NCBI RefSeq assembly: GCF_028858725.1 | Contig: NC_084768.1 | Location: 1,719,853 to 1,783,852 of the forward strand | Direction: 5' to 3' | DNA: 64,000 bases | DNA from: Colius striatus | Lineage: Eukaryota; Chordata; Aves; Coliiformes; Coliidae | Shown: positions 20,389-31,907 of the stretch, piece by piece | How positions within the stretch are numbered: position 1 is the stretch's first letter | Layout: each line of letters begins with the position of its first letter | The notes under the pieces: model-generated | Seen by the model: the letters and a program-made list of their open reading frames with translations, nothing else | The model's database searches: none | Told to the model about the DNA's origin: nothing | Made by a program: the position numbers and the translations under genes

Positions 20389-20857
20389 AAGCTCACACGT
20401 GGGGAGAACAGCAGCTTCTTTTCTGAACTCCCTTCCCAACATTTCCATGCTCCCCCATCAATCAATCTTTCCCAGCACACATTGCAGACCTGAGATGAAC
20501 CACAGCCAAGTCTGAACACCATGGACTCACAGAAAGGTTTCTGACATGACCCCACACTGTAGCAGGGGGAAGGGTGAGGAGGCCTCCCCCTGAGAAGCAG
20601 CAGCGGCAACGTCCACCTGTAACGAACTGACCCCAAGCCCCATCTCCCATCCCCTGGGCTGTTGGACTGGGAGGAGTGGTTGTCCTGGGAAGAAGGGCCT
20701 TGAAGCTCACACATGGGGAGAACAGCAGATTCCTTTCTGAACTCCCTTCCCAACATTTCCATGCTCCCCCATCAATCAATGCCAGCAGGCATTGCAGACC
20801 TGAGATGAAACCCAGTCCAGAATGAACGCCGTGCACTGGCAGGAAGGATTCTGACAT
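20389..20857. repeat. Local tandem duplication including LTR-derived sequence
   Basis: 20389-20550 (GAAGCTCACACGTGGGGAGAA to TTCTGACATGAC) is repeated at 20701-20857 with modest divergence. The spacer 20548-20690 is a near copy of 19918-20069 from the adjacent LTR-like repeat (CCCCACACTGTAGCAGGGGGAAG...). So a unit of about 310 bp, composed of flank plus LTR fragment, has been duplicated in tandem. Confidence 0.85.
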
Positions 20858-21079
20858 GACAACCCATCAGCTCCCCAGGCCAGCAGCAGTGACAACACCT
20901 CACTGGCACCATCAGCCAGGTGGTGCCATGGACCTGCTCTTAGGGACTCCCGCTGTGCTTTTCCCTCCAGAGGCCAGAGAGGAAAAGCATCCCAGGCACG
21001 GCCAGCCAGAGCTTTGCCCCAGGGGGCCGGCAGAGCAGGTAGGGCCGATGGCCAGGAGCTCCAGGAGGGGCGATTCTCA

Positions 21080-21410
21080 CTTACAGCACCGGGAAAGCTC
21101 CCGCCGCAGAGCGGAGGAGAGCTCAGCCAGCCAGGACAGCATGTCGGGACCCCTCGGCAGGGCGGCGCGGGGCAGCGCAGGGACCTCTCGCTCTCTTACA
21201 GCGCTCGGACGCTGCGCAGGAGCCGCGGCAGCAGCCCCCGGACGAGCGGCCGCAACTCGCCGTTGGGGCGGCAACTGCCAGCGGGCGCCGGCGAGCGCGG
21301 GCACAGCGGCCCCAGGGACAGCTCCGGCTGCCGCCCGTCCCGCGCCGCCCCCGCAGCGCAGCGCAGCGCCGCTCGCACGCCTCACACCGTTCCTGCAGCA
21401 AAGACACCGC
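21080..21410. promoter_or_regulatory. CpG island, possible minus-strand first exon
   Basis: Dense CpG (GCCGCGGCAGCAGCCCCCGG, GGGCGCCGGCGAGCGCGGGC) in otherwise CpG-poor surroundings. On the minus strand an open frame containing DMLSWLAELSSALRRELSRC runs into a strong splice donor, GCT|GTAAGTGAG at about 21086. This suggests a first coding exon or a bidirectional promoter. I do not recognise the peptide and see no second exon, so the gene call stays tentative; the CpG island itself is clear. Confidence 0.6.
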
Positions 21411-22181
21411 GGGCACCTGTGCTCACACTGTCACCACGTACCCAAAGAGCAACTTAATTCCTTCTGGCTTGAAAATCAGTCCCAGACTGTGACTATTACG
21501 GCTCCCATTGCCCAGGGACAGCGTGACCCTAATGCTCCTCAGGAGCTGATAAAGATGAGTCCACTGGTGCTTCTGGAAAACTACAGAGCAGGAGAAACTC
21601 TCAGCAATGTCACAGGGTGCGAACAATTATAGGAAAAGCCACCTTTAGAGCAGGAGAGGAAACAGCCAATTGCAGTTGCTGTAAATTACATATAGATATG
21701 TCCAGTCAAGGTATTGAGAAGGGCAGATTCTCTTCCCAGCCCATAAAGCTCAAGTAAAAGCTATAAACCTTCCTGCAGAAGGTGGAGTTCAACTCTCACC
21801 TCTTAGGGAAGGCTGTGGGAGCTGACAGCACTCCTTATCCAGCAAGAGAAAGCTCCCTGGCTTCAGAACGGGATGTTCCTCACACCCTGTGAACCTTTCT
21901 CTCCTCCTGGCACTCCAGAGGAGAGGTGCAGAGGGAGTTAGAGCTAGGAGAGGGACACACAGCCCAGCCACACAGCTCCATCTGGCACAGAACCAGCTCT
22001 CTCCATCTCTCTTGCCTGCTGAGAACTTGGAGGTACTTCCCACAGGGACTGATCCAAATGACTCTCCTGCAACCACACACTGAAGACTGACATCTGTATG
22101 TTGAAGTTGCCTCCACTTCCAGTCTCTGCTGCAGGTTACCTCCCCCTTCCCTCGGGCACTTTCCCCAAGGAAGATCCACAT

Positions 22182-22207
22182 TTCACACACACACACACAC
22201 ACACACA
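22182..22207. repeat. (CA)n dinucleotide microsatellite
   Basis: About 12 CA units within ATTTCACACACACACACAC...CAGCTG. Confidence 0.9.
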
Positions 22208-22579
22208 GCTGCTCTCAGAGCAAGCAATGGGGGTTGGCATGGCAAAACTTGCAGTGCTCTGAAGGATTACACTCCATCTTCTGCCTTCTTTAACAACACT
22301 CAAAAAGCCAAACTACAACTATCTAACCAGCTCCTAAAGCCCAACCAGCCCTTGCTGTCTGTTGTCAGGGTCATGTTCCACTAGGGACCTGGCTTCAAGA
22401 CAAGGGCAAAGGACAGTCCCCATTAACCGCCCTGTGGTCGCTCACCCACACCCCAGCACAGCTACAGGGCTGATGTGCTGAAGAAGAGCAACGTATTTGG
22501 GTACCAGCTCTCCAGCAGGGACTGATCCTGACAGCCTTGTTCCTTGCACAGTGCTGATGGCACCAAGCTCAGGATGCTT

Positions 22580-23060
22580 CTGCTGGAAGCACAGACTTCA
22601 CCTAACCCTAACCAAGCCCAGCCAGGACCCTGACCCTCACACAGACAGAACCTGAAATATACACACCTTAAGTTATCCTGGAAATGAAACCTCAATAGGG
22701 TCTTAAAACCAGCTTAAACCTGAAATCAGTCTCACATCACTTAACACTGAACCAGCCCAAAACCCAGCAGTGCTTTAAGCATTCACCATTCGTAGTCCTA
22801 AATGGGCAGGATTTGAACTCAGCCTAACCTAGCTGAAACCCCAACATCCTAACCTAGTCCTAACCCTACATATACAGGAGTTTAATTCATCCTACACCAG
22901 CCCTAATCCCAGGGAGTACAAACCCAGGCCTAACCATAAACAGACAGATTTAACCTCATCCTGACCCGGTCAAAGCCCCCATGGGATTCCAACCCAGTCC
23001 TAACCCTAAACAGACAGGATTTAACCTAAAGCCCAGAAGGACTCTAAGCCCAACGCAGCT
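22580..23060. repeat. Degenerate minisatellite with telomere-like CCTAACCCTAA cores
   Basis: Irregular units of roughly 70-80 bp. The clearest are at about 22850-23040, containing variants of CCTAACCCTAAACAGACAGG followed by ATTTAACC. CCTAACCCTAACC occurs at about 22601. The repeats are too diverged to be an active telomere array; they look like an old interstitial subtelomere-like repeat. Confidence 0.7.
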
Positions 23061-23731
23061 GTAATGCTCACCCAAGGGGATGCTCAGCAGCCAGGGTTGT
23101 GTCTCCACTCAGGCTCAGCCCCAGTTTAGGGAATGTCACAGCCCCAGCTCAGGGCTGATCCCCTCATTTGCTGTGACTCCCTCCTTACCAGGCTGTCTCT
23201 CCTCCTCCAAAGGCTCCACCTCTTTCAGGAACTCCTGCCATTGTCACTGCAGCATTGTCCATTGTTCCTGGGACAATGCTTATGCTGATGCTGTGTCCCA
23301 GGCAGGCAGCTGCTGGAAGTGGGTGGCTCTGAGGTGAGCAGGGACACTGTGATGCCTGAGGGGGACTTTGTGGGGATGGGATGATCTTCAGAGGGATGAG
23401 GTGCAGCTGGAAGGGAAGCCCATAAAGACAGGTTTGGGGTCAAACCACTTTTCCCACACACTGCTGTCCCAGCCAGACACCCTCTGTTTGAGGCAACACC
23501 CGCAGCACCTGAGACATTTCTACAAGCTGGGATGGAGATTCCCAGGGTCAGAAGCGCCTCTTCTGCTGCTTGCACAGAAGCACTGAGCCACCTGCCTGCC
23601 TGTGAGCCTTTGCAGGGCCCAGCTCACAGCAGCACGGCCTCGGGACTGCTGCTGCCCTGCACCCTGACACAGGCTGAGACGCCGGGGCTGTGCAGACACC
23701 AACCCGCTCTGCGCTGGGGCATCTCCCCCAG

Positions 23732-23970
23732 GCTGCTCAGAAGGGGCTCCACACGAGCCAGGCATCCTGAGAGCTTCAGCCAGAGTGTCACCACCACCTC
23801 CAAAGCACCAGTGAACATCTGGTACTTGGCCAACTCCTTGGGGCTGCAGAGCTTGCTGATCAAGAGCTCCAGCTCCTCCCCAAGATCACGACTCCTCTTC
23901 ATTTTGTCCATCAGGCTCTCCCTGGCTTCCTTCAGGGTCTCCAGCTTGTGGGTCAGGCTCCAATGAGCTC
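23732..23970 (-). pseudogene. Shroom-family ASD2-like exon fragment
   Basis: The minus strand reads a continuous frame through HKLETLKEARESLMDKMKR, then LGEELELLISKLCSPKEL, and ends LWLKLSGCLARVEPLLSSL. This matches the pattern of the Shroom ASD2 coiled-coil domain, which binds Rho kinase: LGEEVE..., then LLLSLSGRLARVENAL. Cys replaces the Arg of LSGRLARVE. The frame then diverges into sequence with no ASD2 similarity, and an upstream TGA in this frame lies near the putative acceptor. No other SHROOM exon is visible nearby, so it is probably an isolated or decayed copy. Which SHROOM paralogue it represents cannot be decided. Confidence 0.55.
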
Positions 23971-23999
23971 AGCCTGTTGGAAGGGAAACATTGCCAGAG

Positions 24000-26750
24000 T
24001 GTCATCACCACCATCACCCGGGTCACAGGGATGTCAGCAAGAAGCTGATATGGCCACAGGGCCTGAGGTGCAGGGTCACGTCAGCAACTGCGGACAAAGA
24101 AAACATTGAGGAGGAAACAGAAAACTCCACATGCAGGTGACAAACTGAGCACCTGATCAGATTGCATGAAGAGGTATTTGCTCTACCAGCAATGAACATT
24201 TAGGGAAGAGATGTTTGGTTTGTTGGGCCATATTCTGACCCCCCCATTTCTAGAAAGTGTCTGAGGAACAAGAGCTTCAGCCACATCTTCTGCACGGCCC
24301 CCACTCCCTGCTCCAGCCTGACATTTCCTGCTTGGGTGGGACCCAGCAGTAACCTGCAGAGGCTTTCAGGAGGACTGAGCTGCTGTTGTTCCTCCCTGCT
24401 CAGGGAGCTTTGCTCAAGGTGCAGACCTGCCCTCCAACCCTGCTGGGAGGGATGGACCTTTCTGCTGCAGGCGTGGGAGCTGGGACTCACTTTGTGTTCA
24501 TTCAGGGGTGACTCTCCTGTCATCCCAGATGCTCCTTTGCATATTTACAAGGGAAGGGAACTTGGTTTATGCCAAGGACCTCTCAGAGTAGCTGCCTTCT
24601 CAGACAAGGCCTCTGCAACTGTTCTTTCACACACACCATCAGCACGACAGGCAGACCTTGGCTGCGGGACCTGGGCATTCCCCTCCGGTTTACCTGCAAG
24701 CAAGAAGCTGAGACATCACTGAAGCAGCCTGAGCCAGTGACCAACCTGTGCCCAAGCCCAGTGTCCAAACAGGACTGAAATGCCACAGAGATGCTGAACA
24801 CCACAAAGGTTGGGAACTCCAGCACAGGCAGAGCTGCTGGAAAACATCCCTCAGTCTGGCAAAGAAAAGCCTCAGGAAGATCTGTCCACTTTGGCTTAGT
24901 ACAAGAAATCTCACCACAAACTGGAATGGATCCAGAATCAATACTCTGGGTGAGACAAAGAAATGTGTCCTGCTGGGAAGATCAAGAGTGACTGGGAAAA
25001 ACACATTAGGCAAATGTAAGCACGTCCCACCTGAAACAGGGACAAGAGTCTCCCAAGGACACTACCAGAAACTCATATCCAGGAGAAGGCCCTGTAGTAG
25101 CAGATGGGATTCAAAGGCAGTCCTAGAGAGTAAATCCTTCTGGAATAAGCAAGTCAGGCTCATAAACCTCTAGGGCAAAGAAAGAATGAGTCTGGCAGAA
25201 GGATCCAGAACAGACAGGAGAGTTGGTTCTGTCTTACCCAAAGGAAACCGGAAACCAAACGATTTTCTCTTCCTTTTTCCCGAATCTCATCTTTCACTCT
25301 GTTCAGAGAAAGAACACAAGCGCTTTCTTCTTGCTAATATCAGGAATCTGGAATCTGGAAGGTCATTAACCCTTTACACACTGCCCTTTGGGGATGGTTT
25401 CTACCAGCTCTAAAGGACACACTTTCTGGAATGTTCTGCCATGAACAGAGTGATTAACTGAGCTGAGTCGAGCGCCTCGGGTGCCTGAGGACAGCCAGGC
25501 AGTGAAGCAGCCGGGCCTGCAGGAGAGCAGAACTCAGTGAGACTGTTACTGTTCTACTTCCATGAACAAAAGGAAAGTCACACAACAGAATGACATCCCA
25601 GGGGGGAAAAACATCAGCATTTGGATCCCCCCTAAGAAACGTCACAGACTCCTTTTCTTTAGGCTCTATGTTTTCTTGGACAAGGTTGGTCCTACCCTTG
25701 AGGACACTGGATGGTGAGATCCTTTCCAAAAGAGGGGAGAACCACCGTGGGGACAGCTCAAAAACACTTTCCCATCCCTCAGGCTCCAGCTGGGACAGCT
25801 CCCCAGCAGGACAGTGGCCCCCTGGCTGCCTGCCACCACCTTGGGGCTGTCATTTCCACAGCAGCCTCTGGGATTGTGTTGAGCAGCTGCTGTTGGCACA
25901 GCTCAGGTGCCTGTGCTGGCATTTGCCTGCCCTGACAATACTTCTTGCCTTGTGGTTCCTTTTGCTTAGAGATAGCTGCTCTTCAGCACCTCGTGGTTTT
26001 GTTTCCTGGGCAGCCAGATGTGCAAGGCTTGCCCTCAGTGCCAAGGGCTCAAGCAGGGCCTGTATCTCAGAGGGTGCTTTAGACAGCAACAGCACGGGTG
26101 TCCTTCCCTCCAGCCAGAAAGGCAAAGTGTAGCTTTGGCTGCTCCTCCCATCAGCCTCCTGCTGTCCTGCATGCACGGGGAACTCGCAACCCCTGACATG
26201 TCCTGTTGCTGCAGCCTGCTTAGTCAGTGGAACACGGCAGGTTTGGGCTGCACGTGTTCTGCCATGAGCACAAACACGGCCCTGACACAACTCCAAACAG
26301 TCCCTCCATGTGATCCCAATGTGGCTGTGCACAGAACCGGCCCCTCGGTGTCAGTGCAGGGGGGAGCTGGGAATGCAAGCTGGGAAATGGCTCAGCAAAG
26401 CAAACACGACAGCACAGCCACACTGCATCTGAAGTTTCTAAACACAAAGGGTGTAAATCTGCACCCCTTGTTCAGGCAAACCTCCAACTGCTTCTCTGTT
26501 ATCAGAATAGATCCCCAGTAGGAGATCTGCTCTAGAGTGCCTGTTCTTGTCCCTGTGACAGCACCCAGAGACCAGTGGGGAACAAACAGGAGACATTTCC
26601 AGGACTGATGCACTGAACTGACCAAAGGGTTTGGGTTTGGGGTTTTTCTGGGCAAAACTTCAGTGGAGAAAAGTTTCAAAAGGCAAAGAATGTGACCATT
26701 TAGACATTCACCTGAATGAGACCTGTTGAGCCATCCACAGGGCCAGGACA
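24000..26750. other. no recognised gene
   Basis: Several overlapping frames occur on both strands, the longest at about 25590-26132 plus and 25850-26332 minus over the same bases. None has a recognisable domain or convincing splice context. Confidence 0.4.
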
Positions 26751-26754
26751 TCGC

Positions 26755-26845
26755 TAATGGAACCTGCTTCTGCAGGGGGGTTGGACTGGATGATCTCTAA
26801 AGGTCCCTTCCAACCCTACCATTCTATGATTCTATGACTCTCTAA
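26755..26845 (+). mobile_element. CR1 LINE 3' end
   Basis: GGGGTTGGACTGGATGATCTCTAAAGGTCCCTTCCAACCCTACC followed by ATTCTATGATTCTATGACTCT is the diagnostic 3' end and terminal octamer repeat of avian CR1 in plus orientation. The copy is strongly 5'-truncated. Confidence 0.9.
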
Positions 26846-29800
26846 GAATGGTTTCAGATACAGCACATTACAAAAGGTCATTCAGGTCACTAGCCAATCA
26901 AAATGAGTCCTAAAAGGATGATAAAATTACTCACAAATATTCCACAGTTGGTTTTCTTTCCTCTGCAATAGGTTTAGCAGCCACTGCCAGGCCAGGCAAA
27001 GGTAGGAGAGGCCAGGTTCAGGAGAGGCCAAAGGATTTCTTCCTAGAACATCTCTTCAGAGTGTGACCAGTGCTGTCAAACAGACACAGGTACCGTGTTA
27101 TTCCAGTTTCAGGTTATTGTGGAAATCCAGCAGGCTACTGCTTGAAATATGCCAAGATATTTGGAAGGAAAAAGAAAAGCAAGAAGCACCTCTCTATCAA
27201 CTCCAGCACTCACAGGTCAGACCAGAGTGTTTCTTCCACTGACACCTTCCCTTTCCACACCTTCAGGCAGTTTCCTGCCTGAGGCAAAGCACCTCCTCCC
27301 TTCTCCAGTCAACTGGAAGGCATATTTCAAACAGGAATGTGCCAAAGCCACACTGTAATCAATTGTAACAAAGCCCAGCAGCCCAGGCTGCCAAACAAGG
27401 ATACTTGCCATGATCTCCTGGGAGTGCCACTGGGGAGTTGTCTCAGTGAAATACACATTTCTTGGCTTTTCCAAACAGAAGCAACACTTACAGAAATGGC
27501 AGTCACTGCCTAGCCGTGACTCCAGGGCCGTACAGGAGGTGCAAAGGATGCCAGGCTAGAAGGTCATTGAAGCAGTCAAATCATCAGTTCTGGCTTTGTT
27601 TCCTCTGCCCTGAGCCACCAAGGGAGAGAATGTTTCAAGTAGGCCTGTCATGCTGTTTGGCATCACACCCCCACAACGCTTAAAAGGCACAAGGAAGGAG
27701 CAACATACTCAGAAAAACACCTTCTCTTCCCTTCTGTGCCCAGAATGGCTCTGCTGTGGCTCTTTGGCACTTCAGCAGAGGAAGGCAGGAGGGTACAGAA
27801 AAAAGAAACAGAGGTTCCAGCAGTCAGTGAGAACACTGTGAATCCCATGCACCAAGTTCACGTGCTGTGCTGGCTCTGTTGTACCTGCCCCAGACTCAAA
27901 CAACGTGTCTCGGCATAGATGGGATTGACAGAGAAAAACATTCCTGTCAGCTACAGACACGCTTCCATCTCTCTGTACAGGACTCTGGTCTGGTCAAAGT
28001 ACAACCTTCTACCATTGCAGCGAGTGGCACACTTATGCTTTTTCGTTCATACTCTTCATAACAATCTGAGACTCAAAGAGGCAACAATGCACTCACCCAA
28101 TTCCTTGGGTGTATCATTCCCCTGCTCTGTCCTCACTGTCCACTGCAGTGGCAACAGTTGAACACACACACAAATCTGGGAGGAGAACAGTTGGGTAAGA
28201 AATGTGCAGTATACTCTGTGCCAGCTGGGACCCTGACCCAACAAAAAGGTCAAACTGTTCCCATCAGCTTCAGCAGATCTGCTCCATGGCTTGTCTTTTT
28301 TGGGAGCTGGGTGGAGGATGGGAGTTGCTGCTCTACACATCTCTCTCCTACACTCACTGCTCTTGAGCAGGCTGATGGGCTCTTTGAGACACGAGAAGCA
28401 AAAGAGGGATGAACAATGAGCTGTGCTGTGCTTTGCCAGGGGATCTCACACATCTGCAGAAAAGCCATTGCAGAACATGGCATCACAATTTCTTTTGACC
28501 AGGCCAGACCATTTCCAAAGCACTCACTGGAATAGAAAGAGCAAAACTGCAACAAACCCAAAAGCCTCACACAGCCTCGTGTGGCAAGAGCAACTGACTG
28601 CAATTCCACTTAGAGGGGGTGCACCCTAAACCAGACCTGCCATAGAACAGGCTCTTGTCATACAAAGAGCTATTGAGGGGAATTGGACTGGACTGGAACT
28701 ATGAGCTCATTTCACAGATACCAAAGCACTGCTGTTGCACAGGAAAGGTCCCCGAGAAGAGGTGGATTTGAACCAGTAGGCCTTGACATACAGGTCACCC
28801 TCAAACTCCTGATGTCTTGAGCTTTACAGCCTGAAGAAGGGGAACCAAGAGCAAGCAGGTGGCTTGCTGAGGACAACAGACCACGTTACAAGGATTACAA
28901 GCACATCTTGAGGACAACAGCTGGTAATGCATCTGTGACACCTCTGTCTCTAAGCGGAAAAGAATGTATTTTAAATCACTAGGGGAAGCTCTCCAGAAAC
29001 TCATGTCCACCATGGGTCAAATTCCTGCTCCCGAAGCCCTGCATTTAATTCTAATGGTTTACACACACTGACTAAACACCCAGGAGCAGGAAAAAGGAAA
29101 GAAAATAGCATCCCTGTTCTAAATATACCTTCATACAATAAGCTGAGCCAAGACATGCCAAAGGATTTAGATGCACTAAAAACAGCACAGGAGGTTCAAC
29201 AGTTTGGGACAGCACTTGAAAAGAAATGAATCTGCACATGGAGCTCGTGAGAGATTTGCCTCCAACTGAAATGCCCACAGAACACTGAACAGCAAGAGAA
29301 AATGTATCACTCTAGTTAATGGAAAAGAGCTGGACAGCACACCCAACAGTATCCTCCCTTTTAGATCTTGTTTCCAAGCAGACAGCAGACACATGGAAAA
29401 GTGCCAGTGCACTTATTCTGAAGCCACAGAGACTGCAGTGCCACCAGCACAAAAGGGCTTTTCACAGCTGTCCTTGCCTAAGGGCTGAACACGCTACTGA
29501 AAATCTCCCTCTTGCTTGCCGAGTTGTAAAGCTGCACCCAAGAGACTTCAGATGAGCTCAGGTGACTTCTGGTTTATGACAGTCTAGGTGGGATATTGGC
29601 TTACAATAGCATCTATGGTCTTCCTGCAGGACAGAAGACGATGTAGCACAACAGACTGGTCCAGTCCATACCAAGTTGTCCTCGTGTTTGGATTTGAGCA
29701 TCCAGGTCACATCGTACAGCCTGTGGAGGTGAGTTTCCTCAGAGCAGCCAGCAGGGAAGCACACAACCATGATCCACTCTGGGATGGAAGGAGGTCAAGT

Positions 29801-31342
29801 TCACAGCCTCTCTCCATAATGTGATCAAAGTCAGCACCTGTGTGAAGAAATTAGATGCAACAGGTCAGAGTAAAGCAGCCCAGACCAAGCACAGCACATG
29901 AATGAAAGAAACTGCAACTTGGGCTCCTACAGCCAAGCAGCTGCTGTTTCCAACAATTTCATCATATTTACAATGTATTAAATGCCTGCAGAGCTCAAAT
30001 GATTCAGTTCAGTACACAAATGGAGTCAGACAAGTGTTAGAGTTACTGGCTGCAACCAGTAATGCAGCAAAGAACTGAAATGGATGCCAGCAACTTTGAC
30101 AGCACCAGTGCGACATATCTGGGAGTTAGAAAGACGGCACAGATGTGTTTCTGTCTGCACACAGCTCTTTTTCTGTAGAATTCTGCAATGCTTTACAGCT
30201 GGGAGATTCATGGTGTCCATGATCCTGCCTTTTTTCCACTGTACCATCACAGAAAAGGGATTCGCTCATCTTCCTGCCCTGAAGTTACACTTACCCTACA
30301 CAAAAAGGAGCAGAAAAGGCTTTCTTAGGTGAGGGGAAACAGCTGGAAAGCTGATAAATGCTACTTTGGCTCCACACATGACAAATATTCCCAAAGAGAC
30401 CTCAGAACTCCCCAGACAGTGACGCTGTACATCACAGTCTGGGAATGGCTGGGACACACAGAAGCGTGCAAGTGGCAGGTTTCCTTCCAAAATGTCTGGA
30501 ATGGACTTGTTCTGAAGAACTGCAAAGCACACACACATCTGATGGCATAAGATGCACCTCCCCAAAGGGCCTGGTCCCACTTCTACCAGGTTCCTGTCTT
30601 TACTTAGACAGCAGAAATTGAGGAAACTTCATGGTGTTCTCAGCTTCTCTTCACTCTTAGGGTTTGAAAGGCTGCAGGGAACACACCGTGGCTGCAGGAA
30701 CAAATCAATAACTAATAACCCAAATTCCAGGCAAAGCTTTTAGAACTAGAAAGCAATTAGTGCAATGTGCCTCTCCCTCCACTTCCCTGGTCTTGCTTGG
30801 TCACACACATGTACCCACTGCTTAAGGAGTGGCTTCCACCATTGGAAAGAGCTCTTATGACTAAACCTCCATAACCTGAATAATCAGTCACTCAGTGGCT
30901 TCCTCTGGAAAATAACTCTCTGTTGCACACTGCTGTAACACATAACCAAGTATAGAACCTAGCAGCAGGCACCATATAAGCATTTGAACCATAACATAAT
31001 GCAACACACTAGCACAGATCTCTAGTTACTGTCTGCATGCTGTGTCACCTACTGAAATGTACAGCACCACACACCCTGTCCTGCTCTGGGTACAAAAAAG
31101 GACAATCCTGGCAACTTCCACAATTCAGCAGCTGGTACAACTTCAGGTATCAGTGCTGCTTGAAAAGAAACTTTCTTCAAGTACCTATAATGCAGTTTGA
31201 AACTCTGAATGATTGGTTGCCCATCTAAAACAGAAATGTACCACTGAAAGGGCTCTTCTTCTGAAATCTCCTCTGGGGAGCACGTTCCATTGCACAGTCT
31301 CACACAGCTACAACACAGCCTTGTCAGGATGAGTTAGCTTTG
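26846..31342. other. 4.5 kb with no recognised gene
   Basis: Ordinary AT/GC-balanced sequence. One exon-like minus-strand segment at about 29650-29775 is preceded by CATCCCAG and followed by GACAACTTG|GTATGG. It carries a frame ending SKHEDNL, which I do not recognise. Otherwise nothing stands out. Confidence 0.4.
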
Positions 31343-31907
31343 ATACTTGTAGTGGGTCTGGGACGGTAGTGATTTTCCACAGCAGCTCCTGCAGTGCTGT
31401 GCTTACTGTTGATATCAATATTATGACTACCGCTTGCACAACATCGGGGCTGTCCCTCCAGCATTCCTTCCCCCACCTTCACCAATAGCTGTGAGTGGGC
31501 ATGATCTTGGGAGGGACTATGGCCAGGACAGCTGACCCAGGCTGACCAAGGAGATATTCCATACCATATGACGTCAGCTCAGTAATATAAACTGGGGGAA
31601 AGGAGCAGGAAGGGGAGGCGAGATTCATTTCTGGCCTTCCCAAAGCAACCGCCACGCGTACCGCAGCCCTGCTTCTCGGGAGGTGGCCAGACATCGCTGC
31701 TGATGGGACGTAGAGAGTAACAGCTTATCTGCTTCTGCTTTGCTTCCCGCGCGCGCGGCCTTGCTGCTTATTTATTAAACTGCTTTTATCTCAACCCACG
31801 AGATTCCCATCTTATTTTCTCCCCTTCTCTGGCTTGCTGAGGAGGTGGGGGGTAAAGCGGTGTGGTGGGCACCTGGCATCCAGCCAGGCTCAAACTACCA
31901 CAATACT
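31343..31907 (+). mobile_element. Solo LTR (ERVL-type) with perfect 5-bp target duplication
   Basis: The LTR spans 31348-31902 (555 bp), starting TGTAGTGGGTCTGG and ending CTCAAACTACCACA. ATACT flanks it at 31343-31347 and 31903-31907. A TATA-like AATATAAACTGGGGG lies at about 31583 and an ATTAAA-type polyadenylation signal near 31774. The GGTGGGCACCTGGCATCCAGCC end and the 5-bp duplication suggest an ERVL-class LTR of avian type. No internal sequence remains, so LTR-LTR recombination is the likely origin. Confidence 0.88.

Noticed and set aside
20856-21632. 258-codon plus-strand frame through the CpG island
   Set aside because: Ala/Arg/Pro-rich composition typical of CpG islands, with no domain and no conserved start context.
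22601-22615. Functional telomere array
   Set aside because: Only one or two CCTAACCC units occur in a row and they sit within longer diverged units.
25590-26332. Overlapping 180- and 160-codon frames on opposite strands, one with a hydrophobic stretch
   Set aside because: They cannot both be genes and neither shows a recognisable domain or splice-bounded exon.
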